A stretch of 64,000 nt of DNA, taken from Chryseobacterium culicis (GTDB lineage Bacteria; Bacteroidota; Bacteroidia; Flavobacteriales; Weeksellaceae). Position 1 is the stretch's first letter. Every line of letters starts with the position of its first letter. Shown piece by piece: positions 49,447-58,765 of the stretch. The stretch lies in NCBI RefSeq assembly GCF_900108365.1, contig NZ_FNWQ01000001.1, positions 806,001-870,000 on the forward strand. Reading direction: 5' to 3'. The notes below the pieces were generated by a model. It saw nothing but the letters and a program-made list of their open reading frames with translations. It did not search any database and was not told the origin of the DNA. The position numbers and the translations under genes were made by a program.

Positions 49447-50886
49447 ATGAAAGAAAAAAACAGCAGGAATTATCAGATATTGTTGAATATCCTGATGATT
49501 GTGTATACCCTCTATATATTTCTGGCTATTTTTAAAGAAAAAACATTGCTGACAGATGATTTGGCCAGCGCTTATGGATTAGAAGCCATTTCCGGATCCT
49601 ATCTGTCTTTTGTACGTTCTTACCTGGATTCCCAAACAATGGGTGCCCGCCCGGTATCAGGAATTATAACGGCAACAGTGTGCTTTTTAGCAAGGAACAA
49701 TGAATCTGTTTATTTTCTGGGACTTCTTTTTTTTCCGCTCTCCTTACTGGTAATATACTGGGTTGCCCGTAAAATTATTTCGAAAGAGCTTGCCAGCTTA
49801 ATGACTCTGCTGTATTCTGTTTCCTTAATAGGGACAAGCATTCAGTTTTCAACCATGATGCTCAATTCAAATCTGGCAACGATCTTTTTTGCTTTAAGCA
49901 TTTATTTTGTTTATATCCGGAAAAACATTGCAGCCAGTTCTGTTTTCTTTATCGCTTCGGTATTGAGTTATGAGATTTTTCTTCCTTTGGTACTTCTGAA
50001 TCTGTTTCTTGTAAAGGAAAATAAAAAGCGGCTTTTGTTTGCAGTTTTTACATTGGGAGCTATTTTTATTTTCAGGAAAGTAATTCAGCCGGCCGTATTT
50101 GTACATTACTATCAAAGAGATGAGGTAGGTAAGGTGCTTGAAGTTAAAAGAGTATTATTTGTAATAGTTCTTTCCCTAAAAATGTTTTTTTATGATTTCT
50201 TCGCTGGAATTTATAAAGGAGTAATACATCTGAGAAAAATAAATGTGTTAGGAATAATCATGTCTTTAGCGATTCCTTTTACAGTCTATAAAATATTCTA
50301 TAAGTACGATTTTAAAAGTCAGTCACAGGCTCTCAAAAAACTGAGTATTTTTTCTTTGGCTGCTGTGATCCTGGGAATGAGCATTTTTCTTTTCTCATCA
50401 TATATCCCTACACTTTTCGGATTTGAAAACAGAAATCTGGGAGCTATAAGACTTTTTTATACCCTTTTTATGATTTCAGGTGTGATCTGGGTATCTTTGA
50501 AATTAAAATTACAGCATAAAACGATCAGTATTTTTCTGTCAGTAATCACTTTTTTTCTGGTGATTACCAATATCAGTGTAAAGGACTCATGGATCTATGC
50601 TGCAAAATTTAATAATGAACTGTTCAGCAAACTGAATACCGCACTCAAAGAAAATAACATTGAAAAAGGAGAAATTTGCCTTGACTACGGAGTTTTTGAA
50701 GAGCTTAAATCCAATCCGAATTTTACGCTTAGAGAACCCATTTTCTATAAAAGATGGGAAAGCCCTCAGTTATGTAAAATGAATGGGATTGACCCCCTGA
50801 AAATTCAAGTAGATAATCCCATTGATAAAAAAGATTGTAACATCAGATTTGTATATAAAAACGGGAAAATGATACTTACAAAATAA
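49447..50886 (+). CDS. Polytopic membrane protein (glycosyltransferase-like topology)
   Basis: 479 residues with about ten hydrophobic helices (first at about 8-26) and a 75-residue soluble C-terminus. A loop after the first helix holds DDLASAYG and YLDSQTMGARPVSGII, with charged Asp and Arg near the outer face, a layout shared by GT-C-type glycosyltransferases. No definite motif was recognised, so function is not assigned. The C-terminus has EICLDYGVFEELKSNPNFTLREPIFYKRWESPQLCKMNG. It is alone between thyA and a 72-residue protein. Confidence 0.6.
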   Translation: MKEKNSRNYQILLNILMIVYTLYIFLAIFKEKTLLTDDLASAYGLEAISGSYLSFVRSYLDSQTMGARPVSGIITATVCFLARNNESVYFLGLLFFPLSLLVIYWVARKIISKELASLMTLLYSVSLIGTSIQFSTMMLNSNLATIFFALSIYFVYIRKNIAASSVFFIASVLSYEIFLPLVLLNLFLVKENKKRLLFAVFTLGAIFIFRKVIQPAVFVHYYQRDEVGKVLEVKRVLFVIVLSLKMFFYDFFAGIYKGVIHLRKINVLGIIMSLAIPFTVYKIFYKYDFKSQSQALKKLSIFSLAAVILGMSIFLFSSYIPTLFGFENRNLGAIRLFYTLFMISGVIWVSLKLKLQHKTISIFLSVITFFLVITNISVKDSWIYAAKFNNELFSKLNTALKENNIEKGEICLDYGVFEELKSNPNFTLREPIFYKRWESPQLCKMNGIDPLKIQVDNPIDKKDCNIRFVYKNGKMILTK

Positions 50887-51039
50887 ATCATATTACAAAT
50901 TATCTGGAGATAAATTCTTCTGCACGCTTTCTTTTGACAATTGTTTCTTACATTTGAAAGAACAACTCCGGCTTACTGCTTCTTTGAAAGGATGGGGAAA
51001 AGTTGGAGAGTATCTATTTCAAATGCTTAAAAATAAATT

Positions 51040-51258
51040 ATGAAGTATTTAAAAATCAATATCGAAGAAAATGCAGATATCGAAGCTCTGAAAAATGCCG
51101 TACTCCAGTTGAAAGGAGTAGCTTCAGCAGAAATAGTAGATGACGAAAATCCTGAAAGCGAGCTGAAAAAAGCTTTTGCAAAAACCAAAGAGCAGCTTAA
51201 AACAGGAGATTATGAAACTTTAGTTAATGATATTTTCGATATCATCATTAAAAAATAA
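51040..51258 (+). CDS. Small alpha/beta protein of unknown function
   Basis: 72 residues. Sequence MKYLKINIEENADIEALKNAVLQ then LKGVASAEIVDDENPESELKKAFAKTKEQL suggests a strand-helix-strand start (like a ferredoxin-type half) and a charged helix. Toxin-antitoxin or chaperone partners of this size exist, but none was recognised. It starts 26 bp before the aminopeptidase gene (ATG 51284) and may be co-transcribed. Confidence 0.55.
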   Translation: MKYLKINIEENADIEALKNAVLQLKGVASAEIVDDENPESELKKAFAKTKEQLKTGDYETLVNDIFDIIIKK

Positions 51259-51283
51259 TTCTAAAAAATAAGTAAGTAGACCA

Positions 51284-53794
51284 ATGAGAAAAGCCATTTT
51301 GTCAATTGCTATACTCGGGATTTTATTTTCCGCAGACGTATCGGCACAGACTGAAACTTCAGGAAGAGAAAAAGTATACAGAGCCACACCTACTAAAGTA
51401 ACAGAGCTTAAACACACCAAGCTGAAAGTAAATTTTGATTATCAGAAAGAACAGATGAATGGGGAAGAATGGCTTACGGCTTCACCCTATTTTTATGCTG
51501 CCAACGAACTTATACTTGATGCAAAAGGAATGCTGATTCATGAAGTAGCACTTGATAATAACGGAAAGAAGACCCTTTTACAATATGATTATAAAAATGA
51601 TATCCTGAAAATCAGTCTGGATAAAACCTACCAGAAAAATCAGGATTATACCGTTTATATCAAATATACATCCCGCCCGAACGAGGTAAAACAGCAGGGA
51701 AGTATGGCAATCAATGATGCAAAAGGACTGTATTTCATCAATGCCCAGGGAACAGATTCTGATAAGCCTACACAAATCTGGACACAGGGAGAAACAGAAT
51801 CTTCTTCCGCATGGTTTCCTACTATTGATAAACCCAATCAAAAGACGACACAGGAAATCTATATGACGGTTCCCGATCAATATGTAACCCTTTCCAACGG
51901 TCTCCTGAAAGAATCCAAAAAAGAATCTAATGGACTTAGAACCGATCACTGGGTAATGGATAAAAGACATTCTACCTATCTTTTCTTTATGGGAGTGGGA
52001 GAATATGCTGTTGTAAAAGATAAATGGAAAAATATTCCGGTTGATTATTATATAGAAAAAGAATATGAGCCATACGCCAAACAGATCTATGGAAATACTC
52101 CTGAAATGATCGACTTTTTCTCCAAAAAACTGAACTATGATTATCCATGGGCAAAATATGCCCAGATCTCAGGGAGAGATTATGTAAGCGGAGCCATGGA
52201 AAATACCACTGCCACTCTTCACGGAAGTGATATTCTTCAAAAGCCGGGACAGCTTATTGATGAGAACACATGGGAAGATACCATTGCGCACGAACTCTTT
52301 CACCATTGGTTTGGTGATCTTGTTACAGCTGAAAGCTGGAGTAACCTTACCGTTAATGAATCTTTTGCCAATTACTCAGAATACCTTTGGAATGAATATA
52401 AATACGGAAAAGACCAGGCAGATTATCATCTGATGACAGACGTAAATCAGTACATCCATAATCCGTCAGACTTTAATAAGAATCTTGTAAGGTTCAATTA
52501 TGAATCCCGCGAAGACGTTTTTGACCTGGTAACGTATCAGAAAGGAGGAGGTATTTTAAATATGCTGAGAAACTATCTCGGTGACGATGCTTTCTTTGGC
52601 GGAATGAATGATTATCTGAAAACGAATGAATATCAGAATGCAGAGGCACATCAATTAAGACTGTCTTTTGAAAAGGTGTCCGGAAAAGACCTAAACTGGT
52701 TCTTTAATCAATGGTATTTTGGAAGCGGAAATCCAAAAATAAATTCCTCATCCACCTTTGAACCTGTAAAAAAACAGGTAACAGTCACCATTAATCAAAC
52801 CCAGGAAAAACCATTTGAATTCCCTCTGGCGATAGATGTGTATGACAATGGAAAACCTAAACGATACAATGTTTGGGTAAATGCAGAAGCAAAAAATACA
52901 TTCAGTTTTAACGTTTCTAAGGCACCTGATCTAATAAATATAAATGCTGACGGAGTCTTACTGGCAGAAATTACAGATACCAAAACACCAGAGCAAAACC
53001 TGATGCAGTTTACCAATTCTAAGGAATTCAAAAGCAGGTATCTGGCTTTAACCGGAATTAAAGATCAGGTGGGGAAAAGCCCCGCCGCCATAAAATTACT
53101 CGCTGCCGCTTTGAAAGATCCTTTCTTCAGAGTTAGAATCAAAGCGTTAGAATTAATAGATCTTAGCAATCCGGAACAAATGAAAGCCTTAGGAGCTGAA
53201 GTTGAAAAACTGGCAGCCAGTGACCCGAAAACATTAACGCAGGCAGCTGCTATCAGTGCATTAGGAAAAACAAAAGACAAGAAATACCTTCCTTTGTTTG
53301 AAAAAGGAGCAGGAGCAGTTTCCAATGCCGTAAAAGGAAGCTCAATGGGAGCAATTCTATCTATTGATCCTTCAAGAGCCAGTGGTTTGGCTGATAAAAT
53401 TGATATGAAAGGTGCTTCAGATGAACTTCAGGCTCAGTTGCTTCCCATTATTGTGAAGAATAAAATCACATCCCAGATGGAAAACATAGCTCCCCTTGCT
53501 GCCTTCTATCCATTTATTAAATTCCAGAATCCGGAATTAGGAAAAGCGGCGGAAGACGGTTTCAACTGGATTATGACTTCCGATAACCTGAAAGCAACGG
53601 AAAGCATTACAAAAATAGCGGGATACGCCAAAAACCAGATCGGAGACAATCCACAGGCTAAGATGATGATGGTTCAGATTCTGAAAGATGGCTTAAGCAA
53701 AAAAATGGAACTGCTGAAACAGAATCCACAAAATGCAGCCAGTATCAATAAGCAGATTGATGTTCTCAATAAAGCCATTGAAAACTATAAATAA
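51284..53794 (+). CDS. M1-family aminopeptidase, secreted
   Basis: 836 residues with a signal peptide (LSIAILGILFSADVSAQ, cleavage near 22). The GAMENTTATLHG exopeptidase motif is at about 305-316 and the zinc site HELFHHWFGDLVTAESWSNLTVNESFANY has His336, His340 and Glu359. A peptidase N-terminal beta domain precedes it. The C-terminal third (about 575-830) is helical and looks like HEAT/ARM repeats (KEFKSRYLALTGIKDQVGKSPAAIKLLAAALKDPFFRVRIKALELI). It would trim peptides in the periplasm for nutrition. No T9SS signal is seen. Confidence 0.92.
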   Translation: MRKAILSIAILGILFSADVSAQTETSGREKVYRATPTKVTELKHTKLKVNFDYQKEQMNGEEWLTASPYFYAANELILDAKGMLIHEVALDNNGKKTLLQYDYKNDILKISLDKTYQKNQDYTVYIKYTSRPNEVKQQGSMAINDAKGLYFINAQGTDSDKPTQIWTQGETESSSAWFPTIDKPNQKTTQEIYMTVPDQYVTLSNGLLKESKKESNGLRTDHWVMDKRHSTYLFFMGVGEYAVVKDKWKNIPVDYYIEKEYEPYAKQIYGNTPEMIDFFSKKLNYDYPWAKYAQISGRDYVSGAMENTTATLHGSDILQKPGQLIDENTWEDTIAHELFHHWFGDLVTAESWSNLTVNESFANYSEYLWNEYKYGKDQADYHLMTDVNQYIHNPSDFNKNLVRFNYESREDVFDLVTYQKGGGILNMLRNYLGDDAFFGGMNDYLKTNEYQNAEAHQLRLSFEKVSGKDLNWFFNQWYFGSGNPKINSSSTFEPVKKQVTVTINQTQEKPFEFPLAIDVYDNGKPKRYNVWVNAEAKNTFSFNVSKAPDLININADGVLLAEITDTKTPEQNLMQFTNSKEFKSRYLALTGIKDQVGKSPAAIKLLAAALKDPFFRVRIKALELIDLSNPEQMKALGAEVEKLAASDPKTLTQAAAISALGKTKDKKYLPLFEKGAGAVSNAVKGSSMGAILSIDPSRASGLADKIDMKGASDELQAQLLPIIVKNKITSQMENIAPLAAFYPFIKFQNPELGKAAEDGFNWIMTSDNLKATESITKIAGYAKNQIGDNPQAKMMMVQILKDGLSKKMELLKQNPQNAASINKQIDVLNKAIENYK

Positions 53795-53799
53795 CATTT

Positions 53800-53828
53800 A
53801 AAGCCGGCAAATATGCCGGCTTTCTTTT
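53800..53828 (+). terminator. Terminator after the M1 aminopeptidase
   Basis: AAAGCCGGC-AAATAT-GCCGGCTTT stem with a T-rich tail, directly after the stop. Confidence 0.85.
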
Positions 53829-53960
53829 AATCCTAAGATTACTCAATTGTCATATTATATTTTAGAATCCATTGATTTTTAATGATGTTATAAAAATCAG
53901 CACTTTTTACCACTGTTTTTTGCATTATCTTTCATAAATTCGTTTAAAATTTAGACAATT

Positions 53961-55286
53961 ATGAGTTTTGGAATTGAAGCAGCGGGTTATTATGTGCCTG
54001 GTTTATATTTGGAGATTAAGGATTTAGCAGAAAAAAGAGGAATAGAACCGGCAAAATTGGAAAAAGGCTTAGGTCTTCATAAAATGGGGCTTTCTGATGT
54101 TCACGAAGATGCTGCCACCTTTGCAGCAGAAGCATTACTGAAGCTTATAAAAGATTATCAGATCAATCCGAAGGAAATAGCAAGAGTATATCTGGGAACA
54201 GAAAGTGCGGTGGACGCAGCCAAACCCACGGCTTCCTACGCAGTACAGATGGTAGAAAAAGTATTGGAAGAAGAATTTGGAGCAAGAAGTTTTAAAAATT
54301 GTGATGTCCTTGATATGACTTTTGCCTGTGTAGGTGCGGTGGATGCTTTACATAACGCTCTGGACTTTGTAAGAGTGAATCCCGATAAAAAAGCAGTAGT
54401 AATTGCCAGCGACTATGCAAAATATGAATTAGCCTCATCAGGAGAATATACACAAGGTGGAGGGGCGGTAGCGCTTTTGGTTTCCTCAAAACCAGATCTT
54501 CTTGAAATAGAAAATAACTGGGGAGTTGCTTCAGAAAGTGTTTTTGATTTTTTCAAACCCAGAAGATCTTATCTTAAAGAAGATTTGAAAGGAGCCCCAG
54601 AGAATTACCCGGAAAAAATTGAAATTTTTACGGATGAACCTGTTTTTGACGGACAATATTCTAATCAATGTTATCAGGATAGAATAAAAGAAGCTTATCA
54701 ACATTATAAAGAAATAACAGGACAGCAAAAGCCTTATGAAAACTGGAAATACATTATCTTCCATCTTCCGTATGCTTTCCATGGGAAAAGAGTTTTTACA
54801 GAGATCTATAGTCTTGAAAATGGCCTTTCTTATGAAACAGCAGAAGAACAAAAGGCTGTTGCAAAATCTGAAAACTATCTGAAATTAATTAATGATAAGA
54901 TAGAAAAGACCCAGAGAGCGTCTTCCGAAATAGGGAATATGTACACCGCTTCTATTTTTATGGCGTTTCTTTCTGCATTACAAACTTCTTTTAATGAAAA
55001 TGAAGACCTGTCCGGAAAAGAAATAGGTTTTGTGGGCTATGGAAGTGGTTCGAAATCAAAAGTATTTGCCGGAAAAGTTTCTGAAAACTGGAAAAATGTA
55101 GTGGAGAAGTGGAATTTGTTTGAAAAACTTAAACAAAGAACTCCGGTAGATTTTGATACGTATGAGAAACTTCACAGAAAACAATTAAAGGAATCCGTAA
55201 ATAACCAATATAAAGGTTTTGGGCTGGTCTCTGTAGAATCTGAAAATCCGGTTCTGGTCGGAGCAAGATATTACAGTTATCAATAG
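53961..55286 (+). CDS. Hydroxymethylglutaryl-CoA synthase family protein
   Basis: 441 residues. Catalytic Cys123 lies in DMTFACVGAVDAL, the acid Glu82 in GTESAVDAAK, and FHLPYAFHGKR carries the expected His. SGEYTQGGGAVALLVS is also typical of HMG-CoA synthases. It would condense acetyl-CoA with acetoacetyl-CoA in the mevalonate pathway for isoprenoids and carotenoids. Flavobacteria are known to use mevalonate genes. A role in a polyketide beta-branching step is less likely with no PKS nearby. No other mevalonate gene is in the window. Confidence 0.85.
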   Translation: MSFGIEAAGYYVPGLYLEIKDLAEKRGIEPAKLEKGLGLHKMGLSDVHEDAATFAAEALLKLIKDYQINPKEIARVYLGTESAVDAAKPTASYAVQMVEKVLEEEFGARSFKNCDVLDMTFACVGAVDALHNALDFVRVNPDKKAVVIASDYAKYELASSGEYTQGGGAVALLVSSKPDLLEIENNWGVASESVFDFFKPRRSYLKEDLKGAPENYPEKIEIFTDEPVFDGQYSNQCYQDRIKEAYQHYKEITGQQKPYENWKYIIFHLPYAFHGKRVFTEIYSLENGLSYETAEEQKAVAKSENYLKLINDKIEKTQRASSEIGNMYTASIFMAFLSALQTSFNENEDLSGKEIGFVGYGSGSKSKVFAGKVSENWKNVVEKWNLFEKLKQRTPVDFDTYEKLHRKQLKESVNNQYKGFGLVSVESENPVLVGARYYSYQ

Positions 55287-55900
55287 TAAAACTATTTTAA
55301 AAGTAAAATGTAAAGCATCCCAGAAATATGGGATGCTTTGCTTTTTTATGAATGTAAAAAATGATCTGATCTTTCAAGATTTGTGGTTGAATTATTTTTA
55401 ATCTAAATGATTAAATGGTTAAAAAAATACAGTAAATTTTGATATAGCTTTTACTTGCATTAACCTAATTCAATATATAGTAGATGAACAGTTTTTTAAT
55501 TCCAATATCGCTTACACGGCATCCAAATAAGGGTTATACGGTACTTTTTTATATAAATTTTAATAAAATTAGCTGTTTTTTACTCTCTTTTTCTTGAAAT
55601 TTAAAATTTATTTAATTTATTTTTTTCTAAATAATTTATTTTTTTGATTTATATTTTTCTTTAATTGTATTAAATTAATGAAAATTGATTTTAATTTTAA
55701 AATTTATTAAAATTCTGTTAATGTTTAAATTGGCTTATTTTTCCTTAATTTTTTAAATACAATTAAAATAATTCTACATCATTTTTTTAGTATAGATGTG
55801 AATATCCCCTTTCTGGCAGCCTGTTTTCAGAGTTTAATGAATTGATGTTGCAAATATTTATTGACATATTTGTCACTTGAATATATTAAAATCTGTTAAT
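55287..55900. other. 614-bp AT-rich spacer before susC
   Basis: No gene. A terminator (AAAGCATCCCA / TGGGATGCTTT, 55312-55338) ends the upstream gene. The rest is extremely AT-rich, with many runs of T and A. Near the end, TTG at 55848-55850 and CATATTTG at 55865-55872 are an imperfect promoter (spacing 14). No tRNA or other RNA was recognised. Confidence 0.6.
55312..55338 (+). terminator. Terminator after the HMG-CoA synthase gene
   Basis: AAAGCATCCCA-GAAATA-TGGGATGCTTT has an 11-bp stem and is followed by TTTTTT a few bases later. Confidence 0.85.
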
Positions 55901-58753
55901 ATGAATGTGAAATTAAGCGTTTTGACAGTCGGTGTCCTGTTTTTTACAGGCCAGACTGTATTAGCTCAGGAAAAGGACTCTAAGAACAGTAAGGACAAGG
56001 AGACAAAACTTGAGGAAGTTGTTGTTTTAGGTTATAGCAAGACTGCTACTAAAGCGAAAACAACTACATCTTCGGTTACTGTTGGTTCTGAAACCTTAGA
56101 AAACAGACCTAATATCTCGGTACTGAACTCTATTCAGGGTACGGCTCCCGGGATCGTAGTAAATTCAGCATCTGGATCTCCAGGTTCTGGAAAATTCAAT
56201 ATTTTGATCAGAGGTGCAAGCTCCCTTAACGGTTCTACAGATCCTCTATACGTTGTGGATGGAGTAATTACTTCCGGTTCTCAGTTCAGAAACCTAAACT
56301 CTTATGATATCGATACATTCAGTATCCTGAAAGATGCTCAGGCAACTGCGATCTATGGTAACAGAGCGGCGAACGGAGTTGTGGTAATTACGACTAAAGG
56401 AGGGAAATTCAACTCTGGAATGAAGGTTTCTTACGATGCATTAACTTCATTCAGTAAATTACCTACTTCTGACTATAACATGTCAGACGGTAGACAACTT
56501 TTACAAATTCAAAAGAATTTAGCAACGGGTAAAGGTAATACCTTAACTCAGGATCAGATTAATAACTGGGGTACTAATACAGACTGGAGTAAGCAATTTA
56601 CCCGTATTGGTATTTCTCAGCAGCACAACCTTTCCATTACAGGTGGTGGAGAAAACATCAATAACTTTTTATCTCTAGGATATCTTGATAGTGAAGGAAC
56701 TGTAAGATCTACAGACTTCAAGAGATTTACAATGAGAAATAACCTTAATGGTAAGTCTAAAAACGGAAAGTTAACTTTCGGGGCTATCATGGGGCTAGGA
56801 TATTCCAGAAGAAACCAGCTGGATGATGAAACAAACACAGGTATTTCTAACAATACCCTTCAGAACCCTTTATTCGGAAGTGTCCTTTCATTACCATACG
56901 CAACACCTTCTCCATATGCTAACGGGCTTGAGCTGTATAATGCTATTAAAGGAGATGCTACCAATAACAGACACTGGATTCTTCAGGATAACATCAATGG
57001 GGGAATCAGAAACAGATTTACTGAGTTAAGTATCTCTGCCAATGCGAACGTAAACTACAAAATTACAGATTATTTAAGCGTTGGAAACAGAACAGGTATT
57101 GAGTATAAGCAATACGACAGAACTTTCGCAAGATCACCACTTGGATACCTTGCGATCAGTGTAGCTAAAGGAGACGGATCTACATATGGTGGATTCGAAG
57201 ATTTTTCTACAATAAAAGATCTTACTTTCAATAGTATTACGAATATTACATTCAATAAATCTTTTGGAGATCATACCATTAGTGCTGGTGCATACATGGA
57301 CTATATTAAAGCTCATGTAACTACAAATACCCAAAGACAAAATGGTCTGAACCCATTACTGTGGGAATTTGGTGCAGGAACCGGTTATATTCCTTTTAAC
57401 CCGGATACACCCAACATCTACAGACCTTCTAACAGTGCTACAAAAGTAACTGCAGGTACCTTAGCTTACTTTGGAACTTTAGATTACGATTATAAAGATA
57501 AATATGGAGTAAGTGGAGTTGTAAGAAGAGATGGTTCTTACCGTTTCCTTCCTACCAACAGATGGGAGACTTTCTGGTCAGTAGCAGCAAGATGGAATAT
57601 TGACAAAGAAGAATTCATGGCAAATTCCGGATTCAGATTGCTTAAGCTAAGAGCTTCCATCGGTACTACAGGTAACCAGAATTTAGGAATTGCGACTGAT
57701 AATCAAAACCCATTAGCACTTCTTCCAAATAATTTCCTTAATCTTTATAATGGTGTTTCAGGATATCAGAACTTATTGGGATATAACTTTGTTAACTTAT
57801 CAAACCCTTCTCTGGAATGGGAGCAGGTAAAACAAAGTAATATCGGTTTAGATTTCAACTATAAAGGATTGGTTGAAAGTAGTGTTGATTACTATCAGAA
57901 AAGAACATCAAGAATGTTCAATGACCTTCAAAGATCATCAGTTACCGGAACTTATACGATCAGAGGTAATGATGGTGTTCTTGATAACAAAGGTATTGAA
58001 GGGATGATCAAGTACAACGTGATCAGAAACGAAAATACAAAAGTATCTGTTTTTGTGAACGGTGCATACAACTCTAACAAGATTGTTTCTATGAACAGCG
58101 AAAACCTTGCTGGAGATGTGGTAAACGCTATCGGTGGACCTGCTGGTCAGTATCAGCTATATACATATGTTGGGGTAAACCGTGACAACGGAAACTTACA
58201 GTTCCTTGACAAAAACGGAAACATTACTGAAGCACCAACATCTGCAGACAGAGTATTGACTGGAAAATCAAGATATGCTAAGTTTACAGGAGGTTTCGGA
58301 TTCAATGTACAGCACAAAGGATGGTTCCTTGATACATTATTCTCTTTCCAACAAGGAGGATGGATCTATGATAACCTGCAATCATGGATTATGGATCCGA
58401 ATGCAGCGGCAACAAGAAACCTATCAGCTGATTTATTGAATGCCTGGACTCCTGACAACAGAGATACAGATATCCCTGCATTAAAAGCAAGCAACCTAAG
58501 CTTAGGTTCTTCAGACAGATTCTTACACAGATCAGACTTTATCAGACTTAAGAATATTTCTGTAGGATATAACTTCAGCAAAAGCCAATTAGGAAAACTG
58601 CCGGTAAAAGGAATAAAAGTATTTGTTCAGGCTGAAAACCTTTACACCTGGACAGATTGGAAAGGATTCGATCCGGAGCCGATTACTTCATATTCATTAA
58701 ATGTTTACCCTAACCCAAAAACCGTATCTGTAGGTTTAAATGTTGATTTTTAA
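55901..58753 (+). CDS. SusC/RagA-type TonB-linked outer-membrane protein
   Basis: 950 residues from ATG 55901 (a TTG at 55877 is unnecessary). Signal peptide LSVLTVGVLFFTGQTVLAQ. There is no carboxypeptidase-like N-terminal domain; after a short acidic linker the TonB box region EEVVVLGYSKTATKAKT leads straight into the plug (LENRPNISVLNSIQGTAPGIVV, RGASSLNGSTDPLYVVDGVI). The barrel ends with VSVGLNVDF and terminal Phe. With the SusD-type lipoprotein encoded 12 bp downstream it forms an outer-membrane importer for glycans or peptides. No glycoside hydrolase genes are in the pair. Confidence 0.93.
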   Translation: MNVKLSVLTVGVLFFTGQTVLAQEKDSKNSKDKETKLEEVVVLGYSKTATKAKTTTSSVTVGSETLENRPNISVLNSIQGTAPGIVVNSASGSPGSGKFNILIRGASSLNGSTDPLYVVDGVITSGSQFRNLNSYDIDTFSILKDAQATAIYGNRAANGVVVITTKGGKFNSGMKVSYDALTSFSKLPTSDYNMSDGRQLLQIQKNLATGKGNTLTQDQINNWGTNTDWSKQFTRIGISQQHNLSITGGGENINNFLSLGYLDSEGTVRSTDFKRFTMRNNLNGKSKNGKLTFGAIMGLGYSRRNQLDDETNTGISNNTLQNPLFGSVLSLPYATPSPYANGLELYNAIKGDATNNRHWILQDNINGGIRNRFTELSISANANVNYKITDYLSVGNRTGIEYKQYDRTFARSPLGYLAISVAKGDGSTYGGFEDFSTIKDLTFNSITNITFNKSFGDHTISAGAYMDYIKAHVTTNTQRQNGLNPLLWEFGAGTGYIPFNPDTPNIYRPSNSATKVTAGTLAYFGTLDYDYKDKYGVSGVVRRDGSYRFLPTNRWETFWSVAARWNIDKEEFMANSGFRLLKLRASIGTTGNQNLGIATDNQNPLALLPNNFLNLYNGVSGYQNLLGYNFVNLSNPSLEWEQVKQSNIGLDFNYKGLVESSVDYYQKRTSRMFNDLQRSSVTGTYTIRGNDGVLDNKGIEGMIKYNVIRNENTKVSVFVNGAYNSNKIVSMNSENLAGDVVNAIGGPAGQYQLYTYVGVNRDNGNLQFLDKNGNITEAPTSADRVLTGKSRYAKFTGGFGFNVQHKGWFLDTLFSFQQGGWIYDNLQSWIMDPNAAATRNLSADLLNAWTPDNRDTDIPALKASNLSLGSSDRFLHRSDFIRLKNISVGYNFSKSQLGKLPVKGIKVFVQAENLYTWTDWKGFDPEPITSYSLNVYPNPKTVSVGLNVDF

Positions 58754-58765
58754 TAGAGAATAATT

